64,000 nt of DNA from Phytophthora quininea. Taxonomy: Eukaryota > Oomycota > Peronosporomycetes > Peronosporales > Peronosporaceae. The stretch is from contig JAAVTG010000077.1 in assembly GCA_011947345.1 (NCBI GenBank), forward strand, positions 1-64,000, written 5' to 3'. Positions 10,930 to 22,453 of this stretch are shown here, piece after piece; the first letter of the stretch is position 1, and every line of letters begins with the position of its first letter. Below the pieces are notes generated by a model. The model saw only the letters and a program-made list of their open reading frames with translations, ran no database searches and had not been told where the DNA came from. The translations under genes were made by a program, and so were the position numbers.

Positions 10930-13330
10930 ATATTTTTTCCGAGCAGGTCATCTGCTCATAATACTTGGTCAACACGAAGACAAAGTCAGCAGTAGAAGCC
11001 GCGAGAATGTGGCGCTGGAAAACATTTGGATCATGTGTCGTCTGGAATATATCGTGACAGCAGTGTAATGCAAAGTACTTACCGATTGTCCATAGCGTCC
11101 ATGAAGACCTGATAGCATTCGTGCTGCTTTTTCCACACTACAATTGTGGAACATTATTTTATTTAGTACGCTGTGATAAAGTGTACGATAACAATGGCCG
11201 TGACGCGAATCGAGACCGGTGGCACCGAAGATCGAGCGGATCGGTACGCCGTGGAATGGATGGTGAAGGCAGGACGGCGGGTCGCGGGGCTTCGGTCGAC
11301 AGATCGACGACAACGGACGGCTGCGACGGGCACTGGGACGAGCTGGCTGCTCGCAACAGGATCCGGCCGGCGAAAAGCCGCGAGCCCGCAGCAGTGTTGG
11401 ATCTGGCGGCGGATGGCGAGGGACTGGCCGCCAAGATCGCGAATGGACGGTCGAGAATGACAGGAGCACGGCTGGTTGCTGAATGGGAGCAGCAGCGACC
11501 GCTCGACGAAGGAGCCAAGGGCAGTAGATCGACGGCGCACTTGACAACTGGCGTCGACGGGAGCAAGTGTCGCGCGCTAGGGGCCACTACAGACGAGAGC
11601 ACTCGACAACAAGCGTCGAAGAGAGCAAGTGCCGCGCAATTGACGCTTGGAGCTACAGCAGCAGTGACAAGCAGACGTCGACCAAGTGGCCATCGCAGCG
11701 ACACGAGAACAGAAACAGAAACAGTTTACGACAGCCGTAGTGACGGCGACAGAGGGCATCAGTACAGGCCGAACAGCAGTGGCTGTGACGCTTGGAAGTA
11801 GCAAGTGGAAGATACAGAAACAGTAAATACAAAGTAGGTGGCAACACCGGCGTAAGGAGCCAAGTTGACTCCTTGTCGGCCATTTATTGTTACAGTAAGT
11901 TGAACCAAGCAGCTGAAACCGTCGGAAAGCAGGACAGCACTTGAGCGCGGCTACCTCAGGAACGGAGGTCAACCACGAGTTCATCACAACGCGATGGATG
12001 AAGTTTGTATATGCTGAATGAATGTATTGAATTATTGGTTCAATCTTGCTTCCACTACTTCAACGTGGGTTTGATTACGCCAGACACAATCCAAGGAGCG
12101 CCGTCGTAGAAATCCAAGATTTTAGACACCATTTTAGAGATTCTTAATCTAACCTCTTGGAGCACATACCAACTTTAGGTGACTCGGCGCACTCCTTTTT
12201 GCGCATTAGCGAGCACATGGACAGCGGGCAGCAGGGAATTAAAGTTGCGGGAGCAGGCCACTTTCCATCCACTAAACTTTGACTGACGCAACATATATGA
12301 CGGTACCGGAGAAGAAATTGACATGGAGCAAAATGGTGATGCCGCTACAGGGACGGCCGGAGCTTGCCCCCACGAGGTGGAAGTGACTGTATCAGCGTCT
12401 CGGTGGCCGCGGTTAAACCATACTGCTGACCATGATGATGGGGCCGAAACTGCAAGGGTGAAGACACGCTGTTCACGTATCTGACGGAAGAAAATGGAAA
12501 AGGCTGGAAGCTGGGTTCGTGAAGTCGTGTATGTAAGTCGTGTTCAGCATGGTTGGTCAATCCGTGAAAATAGATAACTTCTATATGCTCATGAAAGATC
12601 TGGAACATGAGATCCTCGAGGTGTGCTGTGAACATGTGATGGAATTTGAAGACGGCATGTTGTATATGGTCGGAGTTGGGATAGATGGACCCTTCCTGGC
12701 GGGTCTCGAGACGGTAAAAACGCGAAACCTGCAGCGGTTCATGAAGAATATCTGCATGGATGTTAAGAAGATACAAGAGTGGTTCCAACCTTCCGTCACT
12801 TGCCGCGCTGTGTCTAATATGAAATACTTATTGATGATATTTTATTACTAAATAATTAGTGACCAGACGATCTTTCTAATGCCTGATGAATCTGACCTGA
12901 CGTGAAGATTCGAAATACTCTGTACGCGCACAGCAATTTACTTTTAGATGTACTGTTCAAACCTATTGCACTTCTGGGGCCGCTGGTGATTCCTGTCAAG
13001 TAGACCACAAGCTGTCTATTAGAAAGGATAACTTGACTTCACGGACTTCACCAGTCATCAAGTGACGCCTCTACCGACCGGCGCAATAGGGAGATTCAGA
13101 ATTCAAGCGTGATGAAACAGCTCCATACATAAACTTCAGTAACTACCGCTTGGACGTCTCGCTTTGCATTGATCGTTCCGCTAAGGAATTCAAGCTGTTC
13201 GACCCGCACTAACGGCAGTGTGTCTATAAGAAGATGATACCGAAATAGGAGTTAACGGAGAGGCTAGTACTGGTATACCCGGACTTTCTGTACCACTTGC
13301 GAATGCAAGTCACGCAGAGGAGGAGACGAA
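10930..13330. other. Transposon-island filler with unassigned open frames
   Basis: No gene is supported. The longest frame, 11121-11801 (+, 226 codons), is rich in Arg, Ser, Thr and Gly, with alternative frames of similar length on the opposite strand, which is typical of non-coding GC-rich sequence. Another frame at 12540-12851 (+, 103 codons) has a Met-rich composition and no known motif. Decayed LTR retrotransposon sequence is likely, given the Copia end just to the right, but this is inference. Confidence 0.35.
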
Positions 13331-13620
13331 CTCGAGTAGAGTGCTTGACGGTTAGCAGCAGCAAAGCGCCTGCCGCTCGGCTATGTATTTGTAGATTGAG
13401 CTCTGGGCTCAGTTAAACTTTTCCCTGTCTAAATAGATAGTCACACTCTAACCGTCAGTTGTAGTGAACAACCTCTTAGAACAATTCCACTACGTGGGAA
13501 AACCTCCGACCTCTCAACGCCTTCACGGGATAAACAACCCACACAAACACAGGCACCGCAGCAACTGTGGGGAACAGTACTCTCCACTCCGCAACAGCCC
13601 CACCTACTGGATTCCATTGT
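13330..13620 (-). repeat. Putative Copia 3' LTR
   Basis: Sequence immediately downstream (minus strand) of the Copia polyprotein stop. It follows a purine-rich GGTGGGG tract, where the 3' LTR should begin. The far boundary is uncertain and no second LTR copy was found in the window, so this is a weak assignment. Confidence 0.35.
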
Positions 13621-13775
13621 TGCTCTTGGTTGCCTCAAATTCCTTCTGTGACATTAGTTCCATCGCAGCGCGATGATTCTCAAACTTGACACGCGATAAT
13701 GGTTTTGTGAACGCGTCTGCAAGCCATTCGAGCTTGTGGCGGACGCACTCTGAAACAAGCGGCCAAGTTGCGGTA
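13620..13775 (-). pseudogene. C-terminal end of a Ty1/Copia polyprotein
   Basis: The minus strand encodes RHKLEWLADAFTKPLSRV, then KFENHRAAMELMSQKEF, and ends at a stop near 13620. The ADAFTKPL block is the hallmark at the end of the Copia RNase H region (consensus LADxFTKPL). Everything upstream of it is replaced at about 13780 by hAT sequence on the other strand, so only the final ~50 codons remain. Confidence 0.65.
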
Positions 13776-13854
13776 AGTACCGTGTTCGTTATTTTGGTTT
13801 TTGTATTGGTACTAAAATGTGTCGTGTTTTGGGTATTTTACCCGAAATTAGTGC

Positions 13855-14585
13855 CAAGACCCCATTGGCTGCTGTCCTCAGACAGGACACGCGCTGGTCA
13901 TCGACTTTTCGATGCTCAAGCGCTATTTTCGGCTGCGCGAGTTCATTTCGGCCAACGACGAGGAGCTCTCGGACTTCCTTCCGTCGCGTTCAGCCCACTG
14001 CAAGCTGGACGCGCTGCCGCCGAGCCTCAAGGACGTTGAGTCCGTGTCAAAGCACCTCCAGGGTGACGGGCTTACGCTACTGGACGCTCGTGTCCTATTC
14101 GACGAGCTCGTCAAGAGCCACCCGTCTTTCACCAAGTATCTCGGTAAGGAGCATTGTGTATGTCTGACAATCATTTTTATTTACTCTATTTATTTGTTTT
14201 TTTATAGCCGCCGATGCAGATATAGTCCACTCCGCCATATTCAAGCAGGCGGTCGTCAAGGTGCTGGAGGACCAGGCCTCCTGCTGGCGGCTGACGAAGT
14301 CGCTGCGCTAGAGCCCTTCAAGCGCACGCAAGTTGCTGGTGAAGGAACGGATGGCACGTCAGCGGACAAGGAAGGCTTCGCTGTGCGTACGCTCAAGCGA
14401 CGCAAGATAGCTGCTGCGCCGGCCACCTATGAGCTGCTGGAGGCTATTTCTCCTACGTCAAACATGGTTGAGAGGCTCTTCAGTGTGGCGCGAACTGTGT
14501 TGCGCCATGAGCGCCACCGCATCTCCCCATGATGCTGGAGATGATCTTGCTTCTTAAGATCAATAGCTCTTCTGGGATGTAGCGA
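13855..14585 (+). pseudogene. hAT transposase, C-terminal half
   Basis: The plus strand carries VLRQDTRWSSTFRCS followed, after a one-base shift, by MLKRYFRLREFISANDEELS, a central hAT block. A GT-AG intron (about 14143-14207) leads into DADIVHSAIFKQAVVKVLED. The end contains the hAT dimerisation motif SPTSNMVERLFSVARTVLRH and HERHRISP. Stops and frameshifts at about 14310 and 14530 break it. It faces the N-terminal half at 14800-15830 on the opposite strand. Confidence 0.75.
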
Positions 14586-14799
14586 CGGTAGAGCAGTGCC
14601 TGTAAGTAGGTATGGTGGAAACATGATTACAGTGATTTACTAGTTTATCACTTCGTCTTGCGTTTTTATTAGCTAGCTCACACTAAAATATTTATCATGT
14701 TGTTCGGCGATCCATAGATCTATATCGTATTTTCGGCATGCCTGCTGGTCACCGCGGCCGTGGTCCTGCATTAGTACAAACCCTAATTCGATGGTCGAT

Positions 14800-15830
14800 G
14801 CGCTTACGTATAAGCTGCTGCACTTTTCGAGAATGCTGTCGTGGGGCTCCAGGTAGTCTCACACCGCCAAGTTCAGTCGGTGGCTGGCGCAGCCGATTAG
14901 CGGCACCAAAGTAGATTCGCCAGCCGTATGTTTACGGTGCAGTTGTTGACTACCAGAAAGAGACATCCGGATATTGACTTACCAGAAAAAGCAGGAACCT
15001 CTTGATCACCGTCAGATGGTCGTCAGCATTCAGCTGGTCGTCAGCCTCATCCATGACAGGCGCTAGCGAAAGCAGCGGGTACTGAAGGCCGGCGGCCGTC
15101 TCGAAGCAGCCGTAGACCGCCATGTAGTGCTCCGTCTTGTGCGTCCATCCGTCGAGGATGAGACCAAAATGCTCGGGCATGGAGTCACCGACCTATTTCT
15201 CCCCGGCCTTGGTCACAGCCTCCATGGTGGCGGTCAGTGTCTCCACGGAGATGGGATTTAGCTTCGTGTATCTACGTAACAGATGACATTAGAGCACTTT
15301 AAACCACTAAAACATAGATACAAAATTACTTACTGTCGCGTTTCCTTGGATTCACAAAACGACAGCGGCAGATTGTCAGTGACAACCCAGCGCAACCACG
15401 CGTAGCCGTTAGAGGCCTTCTGGGTGGCCCACGGTAATAGGGTCCATGTCGCAACGATACTGGCGTCGCGCATGTCGCTCTCGTAGTTGGGGTGAGCTGC
15501 CCGCACGTGCGACACAAAGTTGCTGTAGCCCGACTTGGGCGCGTGCTTGCGGCGCTTAGCACAGGTCTTGCAGGCGTGGTAGCCTGTTGCCCCTCCCTCC
15601 TCATCCAGGCAAGGTTTGAAGTAGAAGGCGGCAATTTGCCTGGGGGAAAAGGTCGGCCTTGGGGCGGGGTAGCGAGGGGATCGTCGGTCATGGCGCAGTT
15701 GGGAGTGGTGCTGAGCGTGCGAGGGAGGGAGCTTGTTTGAAAGTGAGGAGTTGTGCCCAACATCCGTTGGCAGAGCGAGACGTTGAACCACAACAAACAG
15801 TTGGACCAGGACGAGCAGAAATACAATACC
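14800..15830 (-). pseudogene. hAT transposase, BED-finger N-terminal half
   Basis: The minus strand carries a BED-type zinc finger (RQIAAFYFKPCLDEEGG, CKTCAKRRKHAPKSGYSN, FVSHVRAAHPNYE: two Cys and two His in BED spacing). After a GT-AG intron at about 15271-15333 come YTKLNPISVETLTATMEAV and MPEHFGLILDGWTHKTEHYM (hAT block with the catalytic Asp), then LIGCASHRLNLAV near 14890. One in-frame stop (TAG near 15192) and frameshifts after 14960 disable it. The sequence stops matching hAT close to where the C-terminal half would continue. Confidence 0.75.
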
Positions 15831-15934
15831 GATTTTTAGATCTCGGCCACATAAATTTCGGGTAAAAAAGCCAGAGATGCCTAAAATAAAGTACTGTATC
15901 CAAAAATAATGTTAGATTTTCGAGCATTATTATT

Positions 15935-16065
15935 TTTCAGGATGTCTGGTGACCAGCCAATAGTCTACGCCTCGAAAGCGAATTCGTCCATGGTGGTGAA
16001 ATATTCCATCACTGACCCAGAATGTGCCGCGGTGGTATGGGCGATTAAGCTTTTAGGTGGGTTGA
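15935..16065 (+). pseudogene. Ty3/Gypsy RNase H fragment
   Basis: About 45 codons reading DQPIVYASKANSSMVVKYSI and TDPECAAVVWAIKL, the start of the Gypsy-type RNase H (PIAYASR..L...E.NYS..E.E.LAVVWAI pattern). The rest of the pol gene is absent on both sides. Confidence 0.65.
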
Positions 16066-16570
16066 GCGGTCCGGTGAGTGCGGGGAAGTACACGATTATC
16101 GAGCTGCTGATGCGCGTGGAGGACGAGTTTTCTTCTGAATAGTTTGGTCTATACGAACAATATAACAGCAAATTTTGCGGCAGGATTCTGCTAATCAATC
16201 CGAATGGTTTCGACTGTGCGAGGAAATTAAGTCGCTTTTCCTTGGCACCACGGTCAGGGATTCCGAAAATACTATTTTTATTAAATACTTTTGTATTTTG
16301 GTTGAAAATTATTTATTTTCGGCTTTGCTTTGAAATGCTAAAATACCTGTTTTTGTTATCTCTATCGCCAATAATTCTAGCGGCGATGTCTGGTTCACTT
16401 GCGGTCTGGTGACGGTTCGGTTTAGCCAGCTGAAGCTCAATCACTGGTCCACAGATCGCCCTCGTTTGACTGGAGCACGTGGATCGCTTCGTGAGGCACC
16501 AAGCCTCTCACATCTCTGCATTTTCACTCTGTGCAACACGCTCACAGCCCTCTGTCTACTCCACGCACAA
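16066..16570. other. AT-rich spacer between transposon fragments
   Basis: No convincing gene. The AT-rich stretch around 16260-16380 may be the terminal region of the hAT fragment that follows, but no terminal inverted repeat or 8-bp target duplication was identified. Confidence 0.3.
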
Positions 16571-16572
16571 CG

Positions 16573-16986
16573 ATGCCTGCCAAGACCTCGCGAAGTGTCC
16601 CAAAGCCGCGCCGAAAGGCCGTGTCGACGTCGTCTAGAGCGCCGAAGAAGGCCCAGAAGGCCAAACAAGCAAAAAAGAAGGGCCGTACCGACCCGTTCAC
16701 GTCGAAGCAAGTGTCGACCTTCTACTTCAAGTGTGTGAACGATGATGACGGAAAGCCTACTGCACAATACGTGTGCCGCTGTGGCGTCCAGCGCCATATG
16801 GAGCCTAACACTTGCTACACCAATCTACTAGGCCACGTCTTCATGTGGCACACGAACTTTGCGCGGCCACTGTGCGCAAGGTTGTTCGCGGCACACAATA
16901 ATATCGCAATATACAGATTTCCCACAGGCGCCGATGTATTTTTGCAATACGTTCAATTACTGCAGACGACTGTGGCAGGGAGATAG
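16573..16986 (+). pseudogene. Second BED-finger hAT-like N-terminal fragment
   Basis: Starting with MPAKTSRSVPKPRRKAV and a basic Lys/Ala-rich linker, this 138-codon piece contains TSKQVSTFYFKCVNDDDGK, YVCRCGVQRHMEPNTCYTN and LLGHVFMWHTNF, the same BED-type layout as the fragment at 14800-15830 but clearly diverged from it. The frame continues for ~40 codons without similarity and stops at 16986. No catalytic part follows, so this is a truncated relative or solo N-terminal domain. Confidence 0.55.
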
Positions 16987-17106
16987 GTGAAGTTATTTGT
17001 ATTGCTGCATCCTCGAGCCAAGTAACAATAGCATTTTCGGCACCACTGCACACGGTCGCACGGGGAAACTGTGAGTGCAATTATGATGATCAGGACGTCA
17101 GTCCCT

Positions 17107-17135
17107 CCAACTCGGTCTGAAATGGACCGAGTTGG
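17107..17135. repeat. Perfect 11-bp inverted repeat
   Basis: CCAACTCGGTC at 17107-17117 and its exact reverse complement at 17125-17135, with a 7-base loop. It could be the end of a transposon or an LTR; no partner copy was found. Confidence 0.6.
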
Positions 17136-17792
17136 TTCCTACTCTAAACTATTTAAATCTAGCGAGTGGTGTGGCGGGTGCTTGAACTTGTTTGCTGGAG
17201 TTTGAGAGAACTAGAACTGAATTAACTGAATGACCTCGACGGCCATTCCGGCATAGCATTCCCCGACCCCGGACGGCTGGGACTCCCTCTTCCTCAGAAA
17301 CCTCTATTCCTACTTCACAGGAATCCCCAAATGATTACGTACCAGGAGGAAATATTCACATGATGGGTGTCACGGCACGGTATTGTGTAACAGAGATCTC
17401 TTGTTTGCCCTTCGAACGTCAAAATGGTGAAGCCCATTCTCAGGACCATTTAGAGGCGCTGATTTTATGTTGTTCCAACCATTCATCAACACGTCGGAGT
17501 CAACTGTTCACCAACCTTTTTCTGTGAACTCATATCGGAGCGGTAATCAACATATTTGCTTCCATTCCATTGTTAACGTTTTGAGCTACCAGCTTGAAGA
17601 TTTTGATAATACGGATATGCACACCACTCAAGGCGTAATTCATGATAGAGGAAGCTGCATAAATTGTGTTTTGGTCCGATTACCGAAACAAAGCACATCA
17701 CTTTGAGCAGTTTTACATTAAGAAACATATCGTTTATAGAACCATAATTGTTTTACAATTTTTGCAGTAAAAGTATTATCGGTCATAGTTAA
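17136..17792. other. Unassigned sequence between transposons
   Basis: A frame at 17467-17706 (+, 79 codons) has no recognisable motif. The stretch around 17230-17340 could be the start of a decayed gag-like gene, but stops interrupt it. No firm feature. Confidence 0.3.
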
Positions 17793-17794
17793 TA

Positions 17795-19120
17795 TACTCC
17801 GCGACAAAAGGTTTGGGACAGCTACGTTTTTAGCCGTAACTCGGCTTCTAGGTCGCTTTTGAGATTGCTATTTAGATGTGATCTTTCAATCAGACAGGGA
17901 AACAACGGGTTTGTGAGAACAAGCGAGATTTCGGCCTCCTTGAGGTAGCTGCCGTACAACTATGTGGCATCGGCACCGCGACAAAACTTAGGGACGCAAA
18001 ATGAACTTTATTTTAGTATGTGCAAGAATGCAGGTCTCTAATTTTTTTCTGAGCTGGCCTCATTATCCTATTTTCACTATGGGACGCGGACTACCCATCA
18101 CTGACAAAGAGCGTGGCCGCATGAAGGGCCTCCGCGAAGCAGGAATGCTCCCCGTGAGATTGGGCGGCGCGTGTAGCGGTCCAGAAATGGCGTTAGCACC
18201 ACCTACTGGGGAGTACTCTGCGGCTGAGTTGAAGGACGCCTACAAGTTGCCGTGCTCGGTGTGAACGGTCCAGAGACTGTTGTCTCGTGTTGACGTCCTA
18301 GACTACTCTAAAATGGACCGTAGGCTGCCGTTAACGAAGGAGCACATGGTCACCCGCCTAGAGTTTGCAGAGAGACACTCTACAGCTGCCCAGAAAGAAG
18401 TTGTTTGGCCCTACATTATATTTTCCGACGAGAAAAAAATTAACCTAGATGGCCCGGACGGCTACAAGTACTACTAGCGGGACGTTCGTCGTCCTCCGCG
18501 TCATTACAAGAAGCGTCAGAATGGCGGCGGGTCGCTGATCGCACAAGACCTACGGCACTGATTTTGCATTTATGCAGGATAATGCTTCTATTCACGCCTC
18601 CAACGAAACCATATCGTTTTTCAAGAGATAGGAGCGCAGCTCCTGGACTGGCCGGCGCGCTCCCCGATTTAAACCCGATTGAAAACGTGTGGACCATTCT
18701 GGCTCGGAAGGTCTACAACCACGGCAAACAGTACAACTCAATACCAGAACTTACAGCTGCGGTCATGCAAGCTTGGGACTCGATAACGACAAAGGAGATG
18801 CACGATCTACTGGAGTCCATGCCTACTCGTTGCTTCAAGGTGGTCCGCAAAGGTGGTGACAAGATTGACTACTAGATAAATGGCTACATAATCCAATACT
18901 AAAATCAAGTTCATTTTGCGTCCCTAAGTTTTGTCGCGGTGCCGATGCCACATAGTTGTACGGCAGCTACCTCAAGGAGGCCGAAATCTCGCTTGTTCTC
19001 ACAAACCCGTTGTTTTCCTGTCTGATTGAAAGATCACATCTAAATAGCAATCTCAAAAGCGACCTAGAAGCCGAGTTACGGCTAAAAACGTAGCTGTCCC
19101 AAACCTTTTGTCGCGGAGTG
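17795..19120 (+). mobile_element. Tc1-like DNA transposon with ~226-bp terminal inverted repeats
   Basis: A 1.3-kb element flanked by TA (17793-17794 and 19121-19122). The two ends are inverted copies of each other for about 226 bp (17795-18020 and about 18895-19120) with very few differences, far longer than simple mariner TIRs. Inside each arm the block CCGCGACAAAA occurs twice, at the tip and about 175 bp inward, a layout like the IR/DR type of Tc1 elements, in which each arm carries two transposase-binding sites. The internal gene is deleted and broken. Confidence 0.88.
18079..18875 (+). pseudogene. Tc1-type (DDE_3) transposase, internally deleted
   Basis: Begins MGRGLPITDKERGRMKGLRE (start of the paired-like helix-turn-helix). 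Later blocks are RLLSRVDVLDYSKMDRRLPL, VWPYIIFSDEKKINLDGPDG (first catalytic Asp in SDEK) and LPDLNPIENVWTILARKVYN (third acidic residue in DLNPIEN). The region with the second Asp survives only as a frameshifted remnant near 18560. Stops occur at 18264, 18477 and 18558, and part of the helix-turn-helix is missing, so the copy cannot move itself. The intact arms could still be mobilised by a full-length relative. Confidence 0.8.
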
Positions 19121-19122
19121 TA

Positions 19123-20540
19123 CTATTGCGCGTTTAATAGCTCACCATTTCGAATTAACAGGTCGTTCAATTAGGCAGAACAAAAATGTGTTGAATGGAT
19201 GCAGGGATATCGTTAATGTGTATGTTTTACGTTTACTAATATATGTTAACTTAGAGATCTCTAATTGGGCTTCATAAAACAGTTTAGTCAACCAAAACAA
19301 TACCGCAATATACACACTTAACATGAGTCAAACATGTTAATTGCGTATATTGCACTCGAGGGGCATGCTTCAATCGGACTATCTCCCTTATAGAGGTACG
19401 GGGACGAATGGGCAAACAAGATAGCAATGAACCAAATCCACCGCTGGAAACAGACCCCGAGTGGAAAATTAAGCATTCTGCCTGCAAACTTGACATAAAG
19501 CGACCGAATCTTATGAGCTGGAAAAACGTTATACTGTAACATCGAGGCTTCGTCTCATGAAGCAGTAATCAGTTGTGCGCGAGCGGGGGGTAAATACTAA
19601 GAATCAGCGGAGCTTTTCAATACAAAGACATAAAGGCTCACAAATGGGTTAAATTCTTGATGACGGGCTTACAACAGAGGTAACGGGAAAAAAGGTATAT
19701 TGCTGCGGGGGATGAGGAGAATGACGTTAGTAGTAGCAGATGCATTACTGCGCAAACTGTGTGAGCAGAACTATATTGCCTTGCCAAAAAGTCTCATACA
19801 TCGCTTGGCATAAACAATCATCACTTCCGAGAACGCCTGAAGCATGATTTGCAATGGAGAGTACTGGGGTGGGACAAAGTACTGTTCGTTGGGTGCAACA
19901 GGCAGTGCAAGTTGACCAGAGGGCATACTGTTTGGTAAATTCTGAAGGTCTGTGTTGACGATGTTAACCATTGTGAGCTACTATGCATCTCCTCGACACT
20001 TTGCAAGATCCGACATCGGATCCTGTCGTTGGATCGCTGCAGTGGTTGGCTGCAAGCCAACACTGTTTTCTTTGCTTGCTTTAACTATACCGATAATGAA
20101 CTTGCTTGGTTGTTGTGGCGCGCGCAGAGCTCACTCTGCTTCTTCCTCGCTCCCGCACGCGCCACGACAACCTGTCGCGGCATTTTGCCCGGCAGTTCTA
20201 CTGTTCCTCCTTCTTACCATGCCTACCCTACGAAGTGGAATCACAACGACTTCCAACAACAACAACTCACAACCATGTCAGCGGACTAGGCAATGCTACA
20301 CGATGGGTAGCTTGTCGGCGATTATTGACCATGCCCACCAATCTCCTGACATCCCCACTATTGCACTATTGCAAGGCAAGCACAAAACAAATAAGAGATC
20401 GGATTCAGCGACAGCCTCAAAACCACAGAATCGCATCGTGCAAAACGGTGTGAGCGCTTGTTCAAAATATGATCTTGATGATATTTTGTGTTTGACTCAC
20501 TGAATTCACCTGGCAATTGGAGCTAAAGTAGTGAAGAAGA
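19123..20540. other. Intergenic transposon-island sequence, no gene recognised
   Basis: Several short frames on both strands (for example 19952-20503 +, 183 codons, with a Ser/Thr-rich composition) show no known motif. I see nothing that can be annotated with confidence. Confidence 0.3.
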
Positions 20541-20541
20541 A

Positions 20542-20990
20542 GTGTGCAAAAAAGATTCGAAGGACATGCTCGCATCGGCGCAAACCGTAGAGGAGATAGA
20601 AGAAGCCGTGAACCATCAACCAAGAGAAGAAATAGATGAATTTATTGAAGTCGTCGGTGCTTCTGATCGTCAAACCCTCGACAAGTTGCGTGCGGTGGTT
20701 GTCGTACTTCGTAAAGTTGCGTGCGGTGGTTGCCGTACTTCGTAAAGTGGCGTTGCACTTCAGCAGGTCCTCAAAAGGATCTGATCTGGTGAAGAACTTG
20801 CAAACAGACAAGCAGCAACCATTGCTTCCACAATTGGATACCCCGCGTGGTGGAACAGTACACACTTCATGCTGCAGCGAATGGTGGTCACGCGGGATCT
20901 ACTCAGCTAATGTTTCGAGCACATTGCAAGTTCGAGTGGTTTTTACGAGGTGAAGCTTACACATCCAACAGCGGAGAAGTGAGCAACGTT
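20542..20990 (+). pseudogene. Ankyrin-like protein fragment with tandem duplication
   Basis: In one frame a piece reads DEFIEVVGASDRQTLDKLRAV. In another, further on, TLHAAANGGHAGSTQLMF resembles one ankyrin repeat (LHxAAxxGH--VxxLL). The link between them is broken by a 31-bp tandem duplication (20683-20713 and 20714-20744), which shifts the frame because 31 is not a multiple of three. Only one repeat-like unit is seen, so the family call is tentative. Confidence 0.4.
20683..20744. repeat. 31-bp tandem duplication
   Basis: Two adjacent copies of a unit starting AAGTTGCGTGCGGTGGTTG, differing at one base (T or C in the TGTCG/TGCCG part). The unit lies in the ankyrin-like pseudogene and shifts its frame. 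Confidence 0.85.
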
Positions 20991-21006
20991 ACGATGCTTT
21001 ATTGTT

Positions 21007-21420
21007 TTGCTGGAGCCATTTACAGATGCGATTACTGGGCTTGGCGGTCAGACATACCCAACCTCGGTCGTTGCTGTTCCTATGCTAGGGAAAAACTGGT
21101 TTCTTAAGACGCAAGGCCTCATGTTTCTGGAAATAAAGTTATCCGCCTCAACGAGGTCTACTCTTTATCATCGTCAGCAAAATAATTGTTGCATAACGGA
21201 TATAGTGCAAATTGCAGTTAGTCTTATCAAATCTTTACACGATAGCTCAAAATATTTGTTTGAAATGTATAAACTTGCGGTACCCCATAACCCGCACCTC
21301 AGCAATCGTATTGTCGACCCAGCATCTGTATTCGATATGCGTTACCCTCACAGTGACGCACACTTGATTGCAGCACCTACAACAAAGCGTCCCTTCGCGA
21401 AATTTGTTACGGCTTCATGA
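21007..21420 (+). pseudogene. Possible hAT-type transposase remnant
   Basis: 137-codon frame. The N-terminal part (LEPFTDAITGLGGQTYPTSV) looks like the block before the dimerisation domain in some hAT transposases (LxPFxxAT..LxGxxYPT). The remainder is not recognised, and there is no start codon context, intron or target duplication to support it. Confidence 0.3.
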
Positions 21421-21960
21421 CAGCAGCGTAGTAGGGCGGCATGAGCAGACTCACTAAGCTGCAGTATTCACAAAAAAAAAAGGACTATCCGTAAATGTCC
21501 ACCATAGACGGGATATATGAATGCATAGTAACACTTGAAACTTTAAAGTCTATGACCTCCAAGTGATAAACTAGTCGTGCCCGCAAGGCAAACAAAATCA
21601 ATACAGCTATCTTTCGTTGTAAAAGGCAACACAAGCCTCTAGCTGCCCGATACCAGTTCGTTCTGGAGTACAAGTTACGGTGAGAAGACGGCGGGTTTCG
21701 GGTTGTTGACGGGCGGCAGCAAGACACAAAATGGTTTGGAGTTAACCGCTATGACGAATTGTTTACTGGTGGGCGAGTCGAGGAAAATCTGTAAATGGAG
21801 GAAGTCGTGTAACACGCATTACCCAACTTCCGTCGACACTTATCTTGGTCATCAAACATCAACATTGCAAATCGGATAGTCGATCTTAGTGCAGCAGTAG
21901 GAAATGCGCTGGATACTGTAGTGTTGTAAATTAAACTGTAGAAAAAGTCTTATGTGGAAG
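21421..21960. other. Unassigned gap
   Basis: A minus-strand frame at 21485-21727 has no known motif. Nothing else supported. Confidence 0.3.
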
Positions 21961-21967
21961 CATCAAG

Positions 21968-22453
21968 GTGCAAGACAATGCGGACTTTGTCGCGGACAGC
22001 TACGCAGCGGTGAAAGGGTCTGACGCCTACCAAAACAATTACGTGGGAAAGGAGGTCGTCATCTTATTTCATAACGCTCCAGCGCACAACCAAACCGGAG
22101 CTCGTGTGCCCGAGCGCGACGATCTCGTGCTGCTGTGCTTGTGGCCGTACAGCCCCATGTGCAATTCCATTGGGAACTGCTTCAGCGTCCTGAGGTTGTA
22201 CATTAAAGAGCATCTAGCTCTTCACCGTGGTGAAATGAGGAGTCTCCCAGAGCAGCTTGACGCGAACGGTCGAGCTCTCCCCATGAAAGAGGCACACATG
22301 CGCATCCTTGAGCGCGCAGCGCAGGCGAGCGTGCCCACACCACGCAGCACCTCGTCCTGCAGGTGGAACTCCACGCTCGCGACTTGTCGACGCTGCGGTT
22401 TGCTTAGAGGTCATGCAATACGGTGCGTGAGGGCTGTCGCTGAAGTAGCCTAG
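21968..22453 (+). pseudogene. DDE_3-superfamily transposase C-terminal part
   Basis: 161-codon frame with EVVILFHNAPAHNQTGARV (second-Asp block; usual D-N-A-P-x-H, here H replaces the catalytic Asp before NAP) and LWPYSPMCNSIGNCFSVLRL, which corresponds to the usual L-x-PYSPxxNPIExxF block, but with the catalytic Glu replaced by Gly. The remainder (MKEAHMRILERAAQASV) is also transposase-like. Both catalytic positions being substituted, it is surely inactive. No ends were identified. Confidence 0.6.

Noticed and set aside
11121..11801. 226-codon plus-strand frame in the transposon island
   Set aside because: Low-complexity Arg/Ser/Thr content, equal-sized frames on the opposite strand, no domain; left as filler sequence.
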